Positions 1 to 9,718 of a stretch of 64,000 nt of DNA are shown one piece after another. The stretch is from Bradyrhizobium japonicum USDA 6 (GTDB lineage: Bacteria; Pseudomonadota; Alphaproteobacteria; Rhizobiales; Xanthobacteraceae). Both the position numbers and the translations under genes were made by a program. The DNA is taken from NCBI RefSeq assembly GCF_000284375.1, contig NC_017249.1:5434001-5498000 (forward strand), written 5' to 3'. The notes under the pieces are model-generated. The model made no database searches. It was not told the origin of the DNA and was given only the letters and a program-made list of their open reading frames with translations. The first letter of the stretch is position 1, and each line of letters opens with the position of its first letter.

Positions 1-1110
1 GATCGCCGGATACAGCGGCAGCACGTAATGCGGCAGCTTGGTCAGCACCGCCTCGAACACGATCCAGGACGGGATCAGCCAGGCCAGCAGAAACTGCGCG
101 CCGGGCTCGCGCCGGGCCCGCCACACCGCCGGCGCCGCCATCGCCGCAAGCGGCGCGCCCGGCCAGAATGTGATCCAGAACAGCGCCAGGTACAGTCCGG
201 GCGGCGCGCCATGGGATTCCTGGGCGCCGATTTTGCTCAGCATGTCGCCGCCGACGGAATCGGCGAAGAAGGCATCGCCCGCGCGCCAGAAGATCGCGAC
301 GAACCAGGGCAGCACCAGCACCAGCATCCACATCAGGCCCCAGAGCGGACGCAGCTTCCACAGCCACGAGGCATCACGGTCCTGGATCGCGAGCGCGACG
401 ATGGTGAGGCCTGCGAACATCAGGATCAGCGGACCCTTGATGAGGATGCCGACGGCGAGCGCGGTCCAGAAGATCGCGGGCCAGCTCCAGGGCGGATGGG
501 TCTCATCCTCGGCGCGCTGCCACGACAGATAGGCACGCGACATCGCGCCCATCGCGGCGGTCACGCAGAACAGCAGCATCGCATCGGTCTTCGCCAGCCG
601 TGCCTCGACGCCGAGCAGCACGGAGGCGCACATCAGGAGCGCGGCAAGCACCGCCGCGCGCCGCGTGACGAAGCCGAGCGCGGCCCAATAGGTCATCAGC
701 ACGGCGCCGATGGCGCCGATCAGCGACGGCAGCCGGTACACCCAGATCCGCAATTCGGCCTTCGGCAGCTTGAGCGCGGATGCGGCTTCAACCGCGGCCG
801 CTTGCAACCAGTAGATGCCGACCGGCTTCTTGTAGCGGACGTCTTCCTGGAAACGGATGTCGACATATTCGCCGCTCTCGACCATCTGCTTGGTCGCTTG
901 CGCAAAGCGCGCCTCGTCGCGGTCAACAGGCGGGATGGTGAAGAAGCCCGGGAGGAATAGCAGCAGCGCGCAGAGCAGCAGGAAGCCGACCGCGCGGGCG
1001 TGGCTGGCCGTGGCGACGTCGAGCATGGACACGAGCCGGCTGCCCGGATTTACGGGCGCTTTCGGCTCGCGGGGTGCTCCAAAACGGGGGCTGGGATAGG
1101 TCTCGGCCAT
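1..1110 (-). CDS. ArnT-type glycosyltransferase family 39 membrane protein, 3' part beyond window
   Basis: An open frame of 370 codons runs from an ATG at 1110 to the left edge without a stop, so the C-terminus is missing. The product has a short cytoplasmic N-terminus, a hydrophobic segment at about residues 38-55 and then PPVDRDEARFAQATKQM, the GT39/ArnT-PMT signature with the acidic pair of the first periplasmic loop. Several further hydrophobic segments follow. Known GT39 enzymes move sugars from polyprenyl-phosphate donors to lipid A or protein in the periplasm; the substrate here cannot be told. It follows pbpC on the same strand after a 50-base gap, so it may be cotranscribed. Confidence 0.85.
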   Translation of the reverse strand, partial: MAETYPSPRFGAPREPKAPVNPGSRLVSMLDVATASHARAVGFLLLCALLLFLPGFFTIPPVDRDEARFAQATKQMVESGEYVDIRFQEDVRYKKPVGIYWLQAAAVEAASALKLPKAELRIWVYRLPSLIGAIGAVLMTYWAALGFVTRRAAVLAALLMCASVLLGVEARLAKTDAMLLFCVTAAMGAMSRAYLSWQRAEDETHPPWSWPAIFWTALAVGILIKGPLILMFAGLTIVALAIQDRDASWLWKLRPLWGLMWMLVLVLPWFVAIFWRAGDAFFADSVGGDMLSKIGAQESHGAPPGLYLALFWITFWPGAPLAAMAAPAVWRARREPGAQFLLAWLIPSWIVFEAVLTKLPHYVLPLYPAI

Positions 1111-1160
1111 TGGTTCCGCTTACGCTGAAACCGTCATTCCGACAACCGGTTAAGGCGGGG

Positions 1161-3350
1161 TCATTGAATTCGAATGACAACTGTGTCCGCGGCGCCAGTG
1201 GCGTCGATCACGGTCAGCCGCGCAAAGCCCGGACCGGGCGGATCGATCAGGCGCTGGCGGCGCCCGTCGATCTCGCCGAGTGATGTTCCATTAACCATGA
1301 CGGTCATGGGAAGGACGCCGCCGGCGACCTTCACCGGCATGGCTGCGCTCCCCTCGCCGCCGGAACGGTCGACATCGATCCGCGAGCCGTTCAGCGGGAA
1401 CTGGATGTGTAGCGCCTGCTCGCTGCCGGTCCGCACCAGGTCTCCGACCGGGCGGAACCGTTTCAGCGGCAATGGCAACTTGGCGTTGCTGGCGACCAGG
1501 GTTCCCTTCGGCGGCTTCGGCAACGGAACCAGCGTCTTGCCGGTGCGGGCAAAGGCATCGAACAGGATCGGGGCTGCGGCCACGCGGCCGATCAGCCCGG
1601 GAACCGGCGCACCATCGGGCCGGCCGACCCAGACGCCGATGGTCATGCGGCCGTCGAAGCCGACCGACCATGCGTCGCGATAGCCGTAGGAGGTGCCGGT
1701 CTTGAACGCGATGCGGTTATGGGCGGCATTTTCGGGCGGCGGCGTGCCCAGAAGCGCGTTGCCGACCTGCCAGGCCGCGACCTGGTCCAGCAGCCGCAAC
1801 GGTTCCCGATCGTCGCGGCCGGTCATGAGGTCGCGCAACGGCATGGTGGTGCCGAGCCGGGCGAAACCCGTATAGAGCTGGGTGAGGTCCTGCAGCGTCA
1901 CACCGACGCCGCCGAGTCCCATCGCGAGCCCCGGTGCCTCGTCCTTGGGCAGGACCAGATTGCCGCCGGCCTGTCGCAGCCGCGACGACAGCCGACTCGC
2001 GCCGACGCGGTCGAGCAGCACGATCGCTGGAACGTTCAGCGACAATTGCAGCGCCTTCTTCACCGGCACCGTGCCCTGAAACGTCATGTCGAAATTTTCC
2101 GGCGCGTAGGAGCCAAAGCGGACGGGCCGGTCGTCGATCAGACTGTCGGGGTGGACGAAGCCGTCCTCGAAGGCGAGCCCATAGATGAAGGGCTTTAGCG
2201 TCGACCCCGGCGAACGGACGGCGCGGGTCATGTCGACCTGCCCCGCCCGGATCTCGTCGAAATAATCGGCCGATCCGACGCGGGCGAGCACGTCGCCGCT
2301 CTCATTGTCGACCACGATGATGCCGACCGAGATGTTGGGCCCGAGCGCAATGGCGCGGTCGCGCGCCAGCGGCTCCAGCACCTTCTGCAGATTGGCATCG
2401 AGCGTCAGCTTGATGACCGGCGTATCCTTGACCGTCGACAGCGCCGTGTCGGAGGCGTGCGGCGCGAGGATCGGCATCGGCTTGCGCAGCTTTGGCACGG
2501 GCACGGCTTTGGCCTGCTTCGCGTCCTCAGGGCTGACCACATTCTCCTCGACCATCCGGTCCAGCACGCGGTCGCGGGCTTTACGTGCAGCCTCGGGATA
2601 GCGATCGAGCCGGCGCGTCTCCGGCGATTGCGGCAGCGCCACCAGCAGCGCGGCCTCGGCCAGCGAGAGCCGCTTCGGCTCCTTGCCGAGATAGGCGATC
2701 GAGGCCGAGCGGATGCCTTCGAGATTGCCGCCATAGGGCGCCAGCGCGAGATAGAGGTCCAGGATCTCGGCCTTGCTCATGCTGCGCTCGATCTCGATCG
2801 CCCGCACGATCTGCCGCAGCTTGGCATAGAGCGAGCGCTGCCGCCGCGGCTCCATCAGCCGCGCCAGCTGCATCGAGATGGTCGAGCCGCCCGAGACGAT
2901 GTGGCCACGCGTGGTGAGCTGTAGTGCGGCGCGCCCGAGAGCGAGCGGGTCGAGACCGTTATGCGCGTAGAAGCGCTGGTCCTCATAGGCGAGCAGCAGC
3001 TTGAGGTAGGTCGGATCGACGTTGGCCCTGGCATCGACCGGCAGCCGCCCGCGGCCGTCCGCCATGGCATAGGCGCGCAGCAGTTTTCCGTTGCGATCGA
3101 CGACCGTGGTGGAGACTTGGCGCGCCTCGTCGAGCGGGAGCGGGCCGAGCGAGTAGACCCAGGCGACGAAGCCGACGATGGCGAGGATGAAAGCAACGGC
3201 AGCGGCTGAGAGGACGCGAAGCCCTCCGCCGCTCGCTCCACTGCCGTCATTCCGGGATGGTCCGAAGGACCAGACCCGGAATCTCGAGATTCCGGGGTCG
3301 GCGCTTCGCACCGCCCCGGAATGACGAGATACTTGATTGGCCTCGCTCAT
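1161..3350 (-). CDS. pbpC: Penicillin-binding protein 1C (peptidoglycan glycosyltransferase/transpeptidase)
   Basis: About 729 residues, a normal PBP1C length. A membrane anchor at about residues 47-65 is followed by the GT51 domain, with catalytic Glu near 123 in YEDQRFYAHNG and a second motif GGSTISMQLAR. The transpeptidase domain has the nucleophile in SPGSTLKP (Ser near 383) and KTGTSYGYRDAW. The C-terminal beta domain (BiPBP_C) is present. It polymerises and crosslinks periplasmic peptidoglycan. The ATG at 3350 lies just after the yfhM stop; a GTG at 3362 overlapping that stop is the alternative. Residues about 9-36 are encoded by a palindromic repeat (3245-3326) and are not part of the family fold. 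The yfhM-pbpC pair is conserved across many Gram-negative bacteria. Confidence 0.95.
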   Translation of the reverse strand: MSEANQVSRHSGAVRSADPGISRFRVWSFGPSRNDGSGASGGGLRVLSAAAVAFILAIVGFVAWVYSLGPLPLDEARQVSTTVVDRNGKLLRAYAMADGRGRLPVDARANVDPTYLKLLLAYEDQRFYAHNGLDPLALGRAALQLTTRGHIVSGGSTISMQLARLMEPRRQRSLYAKLRQIVRAIEIERSMSKAEILDLYLALAPYGGNLEGIRSASIAYLGKEPKRLSLAEAALLVALPQSPETRRLDRYPEAARKARDRVLDRMVEENVVSPEDAKQAKAVPVPKLRKPMPILAPHASDTALSTVKDTPVIKLTLDANLQKVLEPLARDRAIALGPNISVGIIVVDNESGDVLARVGSADYFDEIRAGQVDMTRAVRSPGSTLKPFIYGLAFEDGFVHPDSLIDDRPVRFGSYAPENFDMTFQGTVPVKKALQLSLNVPAIVLLDRVGASRLSSRLRQAGGNLVLPKDEAPGLAMGLGGVGVTLQDLTQLYTGFARLGTTMPLRDLMTGRDDREPLRLLDQVAAWQVGNALLGTPPPENAAHNRIAFKTGTSYGYRDAWSVGFDGRMTIGVWVGRPDGAPVPGLIGRVAAAPILFDAFARTGKTLVPLPKPPKGTLVASNAKLPLPLKRFRPVGDLVRTGSEQALHIQFPLNGSRIDVDRSGGEGSAAMPVKVAGGVLPMTVMVNGTSLGEIDGRRQRLIDPPGPGFARLTVIDATGAADTVVIRIQ
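3245..3326. repeat. Palindromic intergenic-type repeat inserted in frame in pbpC
   Basis: 82 bp with perfect 11-bp end arms, CGTCATTCCGG and CCGGAATGACG, and further internal complementarity. The ends match the 'GTCATTCCGGGG' palindromes common between genes in Bradyrhizobium. Here the element lies wholly inside the 5' coding part of pbpC and stays open in that frame. Confidence 0.8.
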
Positions 3351-3358
3351 CTCACCAC

Positions 3359-6300
3359 TCACTTCGCCGTCCGCACCTCGACGTTACCCGTCCCGGTCCG
3401 GCCGTAGCGCGAGGGATTGTACATGTCCTCGACATAGGCCTGCGGCAGCACGTATTTGCCGGGCGAGACCGCGCGCACGACGTAGGCGACGGTGAAGACC
3501 GACTTGGAGTCCGAGGCGCGATCGACCGCCGCCGTAAAGCGGTCGTCACGGAACTCGGTATCCTCGGGCTCCTCGCCGTCCTCGATCCAGTCCAGCGTGC
3601 CGCTGTCGCCCGACGACACCAGCTTCGGATTGTCGATCTCGAGGCCCGCGGGCAGATAGTCGGACACCATGATGTGGCCGTACTCGGGCTTCGCCTCGGT
3701 GATCTTCAGCACCACGGCGAAACGCTGGTTCTGCTTGACCTTGCTGATGTCGGCGGGCTTGCCGTCGAGCGTGAAGTAATTGCGCTCGATCTTGAAGCCG
3801 TTCGATGCAGCCGGCTCCGGCGTGACCGGCGAGCCCGACACCGAGACCACCGCCTGAACCGGCGCATCGCCGGTGTTGGTGATCTTCAGCGGCTTGCCCT
3901 CCAGCGTCACGGCCTTGTAGCTGCGGTACAGCGCGGTCTTGACCGGCTGGCCGTCGACTTCCATCGACAGGTTCTCCTTGGCGAGCGCGCGCGCCGCCAG
4001 CACCAACCACGCATTCTCCTGCGTGGAGGTGTAGGGCGTCAGACCGCGTGCGGTCTCGACCCGCGACACCGCCTGCGTCAGCGTCGCCTTCGGCGCGTTG
4101 CCTTCGCTGGCGAGCGAGACCAGCGCTGCGGCATCGCGCAGCTGCGAGCCGTAGTCGGTACGGCCGAACTCCAGCACCGGCTTCGGCGCGAGGCTGTCGA
4201 GGGCGGCACCGTAGACGCGTTCTGCGCGGTTGCGGTCGCCAACCAGTGCGAGCGCCGCCGCAAGCTGCGACTTCGCGATCGGGGTCGCGAGGTTGCTCAA
4301 CTTGGTGTCGGCGAGATAGCGGAGATCGCCGATCGGCGCCGCGCCATTGCGTGCGAGCACGTAGAGGCCGTAGGCGAGATCGCGCCCGCCGTCCTTCTCG
4401 GGCTCGTTGCCGGTCACGACCGAGTTGCGGATACGGTCGAGCGCGTTCTTGAACAGCACGTCCGGCACCACAAAGCCCTTTTCGCGGGCGCGGGTGAGAA
4501 AGTCCGTCACGTAGGCGTCGAGCCAGGCGTCGTCGCCTCCGGCCGACCACAGGCCGAACGAGCCGTTGGCGCCCTGGCGCGCCAGGAGCCGCTCGATGGC
4601 GTCGCGGATGCGCTGGTCGACCTCGGTGTCCATGGCCAGATGCGCGCCGGCGGCGAGCTCGTTGACATAGAGCAACGGCAAGGCACGGCTCGTGATCTGT
4701 TCCGAGCAGCCATAGGGGTAGCGGTCGAGCGCCTTCAGGATCGTTGCGGCGTCGAGCGCCGTCGACAGGCTGGCCGAAACCGAGACGCTGCCGGTGCCCG
4801 GGACGAGATCGGAGAACATGTCCGAGGTCAGCGTCAGGCTTTCACCCTTCGCCAGCGTCCGGATCGAACGCCGCGCCAGCACCTGGGTCGCCGCCTTGAC
4901 GTCGAGCGCATAGTGACGCGCCAGCGCAAGCCCGTTCGGTCCCTTGATGTCGACGTCGAGCGTCGCCTGCCCCGCCGCGGTCGCGTCGATCGCGAGCGTA
5001 AACGCGTTGCGCTGCTTGGCGGCCAGCTTGACCGTGGTTGCGGGATTGCCGGTCATCTTCACCGGGCCGCCGGTCTTCACGTTGATGACGTAGTCGCCGG
5101 CCTGGCCCTCGACATTGTCGATCTCGAGATTGACCGTGCCGTGGTCGCCATTGAGCAGGAAGCGCGGCAAGGTCGTGGTCAGCACCACGGGATCGCGGAT
5201 CACGACATCCGTGTTGGCGCGGCCGAGCTTTGTCGCGGTCCAGGCCACCGCCATCACGCGCGCGGTGCCGGCGAACTCGGGGATATCGAAGCTCACTTCG
5301 GCGGTGCCGTCGGCGGCGACCGTGACGATGCCCGAGTAGAGCGCGAGCGGCTTTTGCGTGGGCGGAGAGCCCTGCAATTCGCCGGCGCCGGCATCGCCGC
5401 CGGACTTGATCTGTCCGCGGGTGCCCGACATGCCGTCGATCAGTTGCCCATAGAGATCGCGAATCTCCGCGCTCAGGCGGCGCTGGCCGAGATAGTAATC
5501 GTCCGGCGCCGGCGGCTTGTAGTTGGTGAGGTTGAGGATGCCCACGTCGACCGCAGCGATGACGATTTTGGCGTCCTCACCCGGATTGAGCCCGTCGAGC
5601 TTGACCGGGATCTTCAACATCGCATTTGGCCGGATCAATCCCGGCGGCGTCAGCTTCACCTGGAGCGTGCGGGTCTGCTTGTCGATGCCGAACCATTTCA
5701 GGCCGATCGCCCGGCCCGGCATGCGTTGCGCAGCCGCATCGAGCGGGCGGCGCAGCGTCGCCACCACATAGGCGCCGGTGCCCCAGTCCTTGCCGACCGG
5801 CAGCCTCACCTGCGCGGTACCTTCCTTGACGTCGATGGTCTGCGTCGTCAGCAGACGGTCGCCGAGCACGTTGACGGTGAGCTTGCCGGCGCTGCGGACG
5901 TTCACCGACACCGTCATGGTGTCGCCGGAGGCGTATTGCGGCTTGTCGATCGAGGTCTCCAGCAGGTCCGGCGTGTCGGCGCTGCCGTCGGAATACCAGC
6001 CGACGTCGAACTGCACCGAGGTCACCGGGCCGTCGGCATCGTTCGACCTCACATCGAGCCGGTAGCGGCCGGGCTGCGGGCTGAGCGAAATCCGCGACGG
6101 CTTGTCGGCCGCGATCGTCACGTCGCCGTCGGAAACGCGCGAAGTCGATTTGACCGGCTCGTACTCCCAGTAATTGTTCTGGCGGTACCACTGGTAGCGC
6201 GACTCCATCTTCAGGAGTTCGTAGCGCAGGCCATCGCGGCGCAGCCTCTCACCTTCGGGCGAGACGAATACGACGTCGAACTCCGCCTTGTCGCCCTCGG

Positions 6301-8563
6301 CGACGTTCTTGTCGCCGAACAGCGGCTTGATGCCGATCATGGCGTTGGCGGGCGCGACCGGCAGCACGATCTTGCGTTCGACGGCACGGCCGCCGGTCTC
6401 GACCATGCGAACGAAGATCTGCGCCTCCTGCGGGCGCGTCGAGACAGGCTGCTTGTCCAGCGTCACCGGGAAGGTGGCAACGCCATTGGCGTCGGCCTCC
6501 GGCAAATTCTCCAGCGGCGTGCGCTCGTTCGAGGTGGTCTCCTCGTCGGCGACGCCGAACTGGTAGCCGGCAAAGCCCGGGCGTTCGCTCGCGGGCGCGA
6601 CCAGCATGTCGCCTTCGAGCTGGAGCCCGGAGGCCGGCGCGCCATAGAGGAAATGGCCATCCGCCTTAAGCTCCACCGGAGCGTTAGCTTTGATCAGCTT
6701 GTCCTTGGCGGACAGGTCGAATTCGATCCTGTCTGGGACATAGTCCTCGACCATGAAGGTGGTTTCGCCGACCGACGAGCCCTTCGGATCGGTGAAGGCG
6801 CGGACCCGCCAGGTTCCGGTCGGGACGGCCGAATTGAGCGGCACGGACAGCGTACGGCCGCCGGCGCCCTGGTCGGCCAACACGGCGCGGCGGAATTCGA
6901 CGCCGTCGGGGCGCTCGATCACCAGCGTCAGCGGCCCGCCGGCAACGGCATTGCCCTGCCCGTCGCGCAAGAGCGCGGTGAGATAGACGGTCTCGCTGGA
7001 GCGATAGACGCCGCGCTCGGCATAGACGAAGGCATCGGCGCCCGATGGCACCGCCCGGCCCGAAACGCCGCGGTCGGACAGGTCGAAAGCGGAGGTCTTC
7101 AGGCTCAGGAAGGCATAGTCGGCCTTCTCGCCCGTGACCGTCAGCATCGCCGGCGACAGGCCGCCCTCGCCGCGCGCAAGGCCCGCCTCGAACAGCACAT
7201 GGCCGCTGTCGTCGGTCTTGCGGGTCGCCAAAATCTCGTTGTTGCGGGCGACTAGCCGGACCTCGGCCTTGCCGACCGGGTCGGTCGAGGCCAGCGAATT
7301 GACGAAGACGTGGATGCCGTCATTGCCGGAATAGGCGGTGACCCCGAGGTCGGAGACGATGAACCATTGCGTCGCGAGCTGGTAGTCGTCGTCCGAGCCC
7401 GGCCCCTTGGCCGCGGCGGTCATCACATAGACGCCGGGCTGAAGCTCGCCCAACGCCTGGTCGACCGGGAATGCGGTGGTGACGTCCTGGTTCAGCGTCA
7501 TCGCGGTCGCGAGCTCGCCGGTCCAGACCTTGACGCCGCGCTCGCCGCCGAGATCGGCGAGCTGGTAGCGCGACAGCGTCTTCTGGAAATCGCTGTCGAC
7601 CACCGTGTTGATCAGGTTGCGGTCGCCGATCCGGAAGACGTTGACGCTGACGGCGGGCGTGTTGACGCTGACCACGGGAATGCCGCGCTGGCCGGTCCGC
7701 GGCAGCACATAGGCGCGGCTGTTGAAGCGTACGAACGGCTTGCGGTCGCGCACATAGACGTTGAACTCGGCCGATTTCGGCAGGCCCTCCTTCACGGTGG
7801 ACGGCAGGCCGGCGCGCAGATTGATGTTGTAGCGCTCGCCGTGCTTCAGCCCGTCGACGCAGAGCTGCTTGCCTTCGGCCGACAGCGCCGGCTTGTCCTG
7901 GCCCGCCAGCGCGAGATACGGCGCGAAATCGGTGCGCTTGGCCAGCTCCTCCGAGAACTGGAAGCAGGCGCGCGGGCTCGCCGAATCCGAATCCACGGTA
8001 TAGTCGAGCAGCCGGAAGCCGTGCTCGTCGCGCATCTTCTCGTATTGGCCGCGGACGTCGGCGACCTCGCGCATGTCGAGCGACAGCCGCAGTGCATCCA
8101 GCGCCGGCCGCCACAGCTTGCGTTCGGCCAGCGACTTGCCGAGCACGGCGAGCGCATCCGCCTCCTCGCCCGCATTGCCGGCGCGCTGGTAGGCGATGTA
8201 GGCGGCGGTCGAGGCCCGCTCCAGCAGGAAGGTTTGCTCGCTCGAGTTCTTCGGCGAGATCTGGAAGATCACCTTGGCGAGCCGCAGCCAGTTGCCGGTA
8301 TCCTCCGGCGTGGTCGCGGCGATCTGGCCGAGCACCGACAGCCCGGTGCGGGGATCGTTGCGCCGGAAGGCGGCGTCGGCGTCCATGCGCAGCGTCGCGC
8401 TGGTCTTGGCGACCGGCCCCGCTTCGCTCTTGATCTGGGCCTCCAGCTTGATCGCGGAATCGGCGAGGTCGTCGCGCTTGAACGCCTTGTCGGCGGCCAG
8501 CGCAGCGCTAAGGCCGAGCGCCAGCGTGGCGCAGAATGTGACGGCGCGAACAAGACCGATCAT
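3359..8563 (-). CDS. yfhM: Bacterial alpha-2-macroglobulin (YfhM/MagD type)
   Basis: 1734 residues, typical of the large bacterial alpha-2-macroglobulins. The ATG at 8563 follows a good ribosome site (CGGGAG) and begins a type I signal peptide ending LSAALAAD with no lipobox Cys, so the protein should be periplasmic and soluble, unlike the E. coli lipoprotein. MG/bait-region domains occupy the first two thirds. The thioester motif YGCSEQ is at Cys1286-Gln1289, followed by an alpha/alpha-toroid and a receptor-binding-like domain. Such proteins trap foreign proteases through the bait region and thioester, and are thought to act with PBP1C on envelope damage. The open frame continues upstream to 8845, but that part overlaps noncoding sequence and lacks a signal peptide. 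Confidence 0.95.
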   Translation of the reverse strand: MIGLVRAVTFCATLALGLSAALAADKAFKRDDLADSAIKLEAQIKSEAGPVAKTSATLRMDADAAFRRNDPRTGLSVLGQIAATTPEDTGNWLRLAKVIFQISPKNSSEQTFLLERASTAAYIAYQRAGNAGEEADALAVLGKSLAERKLWRPALDALRLSLDMREVADVRGQYEKMRDEHGFRLLDYTVDSDSASPRACFQFSEELAKRTDFAPYLALAGQDKPALSAEGKQLCVDGLKHGERYNINLRAGLPSTVKEGLPKSAEFNVYVRDRKPFVRFNSRAYVLPRTGQRGIPVVSVNTPAVSVNVFRIGDRNLINTVVDSDFQKTLSRYQLADLGGERGVKVWTGELATAMTLNQDVTTAFPVDQALGELQPGVYVMTAAAKGPGSDDDYQLATQWFIVSDLGVTAYSGNDGIHVFVNSLASTDPVGKAEVRLVARNNEILATRKTDDSGHVLFEAGLARGEGGLSPAMLTVTGEKADYAFLSLKTSAFDLSDRGVSGRAVPSGADAFVYAERGVYRSSETVYLTALLRDGQGNAVAGGPLTLVIERPDGVEFRRAVLADQGAGGRTLSVPLNSAVPTGTWRVRAFTDPKGSSVGETTFMVEDYVPDRIEFDLSAKDKLIKANAPVELKADGHFLYGAPASGLQLEGDMLVAPASERPGFAGYQFGVADEETTSNERTPLENLPEADANGVATFPVTLDKQPVSTRPQEAQIFVRMVETGGRAVERKIVLPVAPANAMIGIKPLFGDKNVAEGDKAEFDVVFVSPEGERLRRDGLRYELLKMESRYQWYRQNNYWEYEPVKSTSRVSDGDVTIAADKPSRISLSPQPGRYRLDVRSNDADGPVTSVQFDVGWYSDGSADTPDLLETSIDKPQYASGDTMTVSVNVRSAGKLTVNVLGDRLLTTQTIDVKEGTAQVRLPVGKDWGTGAYVVATLRRPLDAAAQRMPGRAIGLKWFGIDKQTRTLQVKLTPPGLIRPNAMLKIPVKLDGLNPGEDAKIVIAAVDVGILNLTNYKPPAPDDYYLGQRRLSAEIRDLYGQLIDGMSGTRGQIKSGGDAGAGELQGSPPTQKPLALYSGIVTVAADGTAEVSFDIPEFAGTARVMAVAWTATKLGRANTDVVIRDPVVLTTTLPRFLLNGDHGTVNLEIDNVEGQAGDYVINVKTGGPVKMTGNPATTVKLAAKQRNAFTLAIDATAAGQATLDVDIKGPNGLALARHYALDVKAATQVLARRSIRTLAKGESLTLTSDMFSDLVPGTGSVSVSASLSTALDAATILKALDRYPYGCSEQITSRALPLLYVNELAAGAHLAMDTEVDQRIRDAIERLLARQGANGSFGLWSAGGDDAWLDAYVTDFLTRAREKGFVVPDVLFKNALDRIRNSVVTGNEPEKDGGRDLAYGLYVLARNGAAPIGDLRYLADTKLSNLATPIAKSQLAAALALVGDRNRAERVYGAALDSLAPKPVLEFGRTDYGSQLRDAAALVSLASEGNAPKATLTQAVSRVETARGLTPYTSTQENAWLVLAARALAKENLSMEVDGQPVKTALYRSYKAVTLEGKPLKITNTGDAPVQAVVSVSGSPVTPEPAASNGFKIERNYFTLDGKPADISKVKQNQRFAVVLKITEAKPEYGHIMVSDYLPAGLEIDNPKLVSSGDSGTLDWIEDGEEPEDTEFRDDRFTAAVDRASDSKSVFTVAYVVRAVSPGKYVLPQAYVEDMYNPSRYGRTGTGNVEVRTAK

Positions 8564-8965
8564 AATGGACTCCCGGAAATCGCGGCGAACGCCGCGTGAG
8601 CATGAAATGCGCGGAAAGGTGACGGACTCAAGGCGATGGAACCAAAGGTGCAAATCGTCGCATTCGCCATGACAAGGCAAGCCCTGAGGAGACCGATCGA
8701 GATATCGCCGCGCACGCCGTCCTGATGGCGCAGCCCTACCTGACCGATCGACCGGCGGTCGTGTCCCGGAAGCTGGCCAGCGTTCCCGGCGATGTGATCC
8801 ATCGTCCAGTCCGCTGCCGCTCAACCCGGCACCCTGACACCCCACCGTTCCGCTTAGTCGCGGCGTTGAGGAAAACGGTTCGGTTCAGACTTGGCGCGAG
8901 CGAGGATTTTTCATATTTGGCGTGATAGAAGACCGGCAGGCGATAGCCGAGGCCGGCCTCAAGAC
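8564..8965. other. Intergenic stretch upstream of yfhM
   Basis: About 400 bases between the yfhM start and tRNA-Arg. It should hold the promoters of both, but no convincing -35/-10 pair or small gene stands out. Open frames reading across it on the minus strand run into the antisense of the tRNA and are not genes. Confidence 0.5.
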
Positions 8966-9042
8966 GGTCCCATAGCTCAACTGGATAGAGTAGCGGATTT
9001 CTACTCCGCGGGTTGCAGGTTCGAGTCCTGCTGGGATCGCCA
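8966..9042 (+). tRNA. tRNA-Arg(TCT)
   Basis: 77-nt cloverleaf. The acceptor arms GGTCCCA and TGGGATC pair with one G-T wobble. The anticodon stem is GCGGA/TCCGC with loop TTTCTAC (anticodon TCT at 9000-9002), and the T arm is GCAGG TTCGAGT CCTGC. Discriminator G is followed by an encoded CCA. It reads AGA codons. Confidence 0.97.
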
Positions 9043-9317
9043 TTCATCACTGGATCGACGAGGCCGATAGACCCGACTTGCGGTATCGGCCGCCCGCTCA
9101 CCGGAGACGTCTTCAAGAGCCTCGCTGTTCTCGTCGATCCCGTGGACGATTTCGATTCGCGCGGCCGGAATTTCGGTGCCGCTTGATCGACGTGACGGAC
9201 GCACAATTACCAACCCGTCTTGCTTCACGAATACGTGGGTACCCTCGCCCCGGTCTTTCAACCGGGCGGACGAACCCTATCTATGCGCCGGGCGACGTGC
9301 GCCCGATAGGGAATTCG

Positions 9318-9572
9318 ATGCTGCCAACCGAGTGGACGAGAATGGCTATCGCATCTGCGGTTGCTGTGATCGCGATATCGTATTTGGCAATCGACGCAGG
9401 CGTCGTGAACTCCAGCGTGATCACACGGCGCATCGAGACGGCGCGGGCATCCATTGCGGACGCGGCCGCCAGCCAGCATCAACTCGCCTTCGCTGTTCGG
9501 GCGTGGGCGCGTCCAAGCCGCCAGAACGCGGACTCGGAGCCACGCTTGGAGCACTGCCTGGCGATCGATTGA
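9318..9572 (+). CDS. Hypothetical small membrane protein
   Basis: 84 residues from an ATG preceded by AGGGA. One hydrophobic segment, roughly residues 9-31, is followed by a polar, Ala/Arg-rich tail. No family recognised. It lies about 275 bp downstream of tRNA-Arg in a gene-poor stretch and ends shortly before a copy of the 77-bp repeat. The reading is plausible from the start site and helix, but without homology it could be a chance frame. Confidence 0.4.
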   Translation: MLPTEWTRMAIASAVAVIAISYLAIDAGVVNSSVITRRIETARASIADAAASQHQLAFAVRAWARPSRQNADSEPRLEHCLAID

Positions 9573-9616
9573 GTCAGGCGCAGCACCAAATCAGTCGACG
9601 CCTGAGCCGCATTTCT

Positions 9617-9693
9617 TTGTTCACGGTCCGACTCCGCTTCGTTCCAAAAGCACGAATCGTCATCGCAAAAATCGGCCGCGCGCATTTATTAAT
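9617..9693. repeat. 77-bp dispersed repeat, copy 1
   Basis: Begins TTGTTC and has the core TTCGTTC ... CGAATCG. It has the same length as copies at 37496-37572 and 37866-37942 and aligns to them without gaps. The plus strand stays open through all three copies with a conserved peptide (RLRFV here). Confidence 0.7.
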
Positions 9694-9718
9694 ACCGCGT
9701 TTCGCTCGCTCCGTTCGT

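Noticed and set aside
3257..7255. 1332-residue open frame on the plus strand
   Set aside because: It is entirely antisense to yfhM, which has a thioester motif, signal peptide and family length. The antisense product is Arg/His/Gln-rich without any domain, as expected from GC3-driven shadow frames.
8736..9206. Minus-strand open frame containing TRTCNPRSRNPLLYP-like sequence
   Set aside because: That string is the translation of the antisense of tRNA-Arg, a well-known false protein signature.
9001..9261. Minus-strand 86-residue frame ending within tRNA-Arg
   Set aside because: The last ~14 codons overlap the tRNA on the opposite strand and read QDSNLQPAE, another tRNA artefact. The upstream part looks protein-like but cannot be supported.
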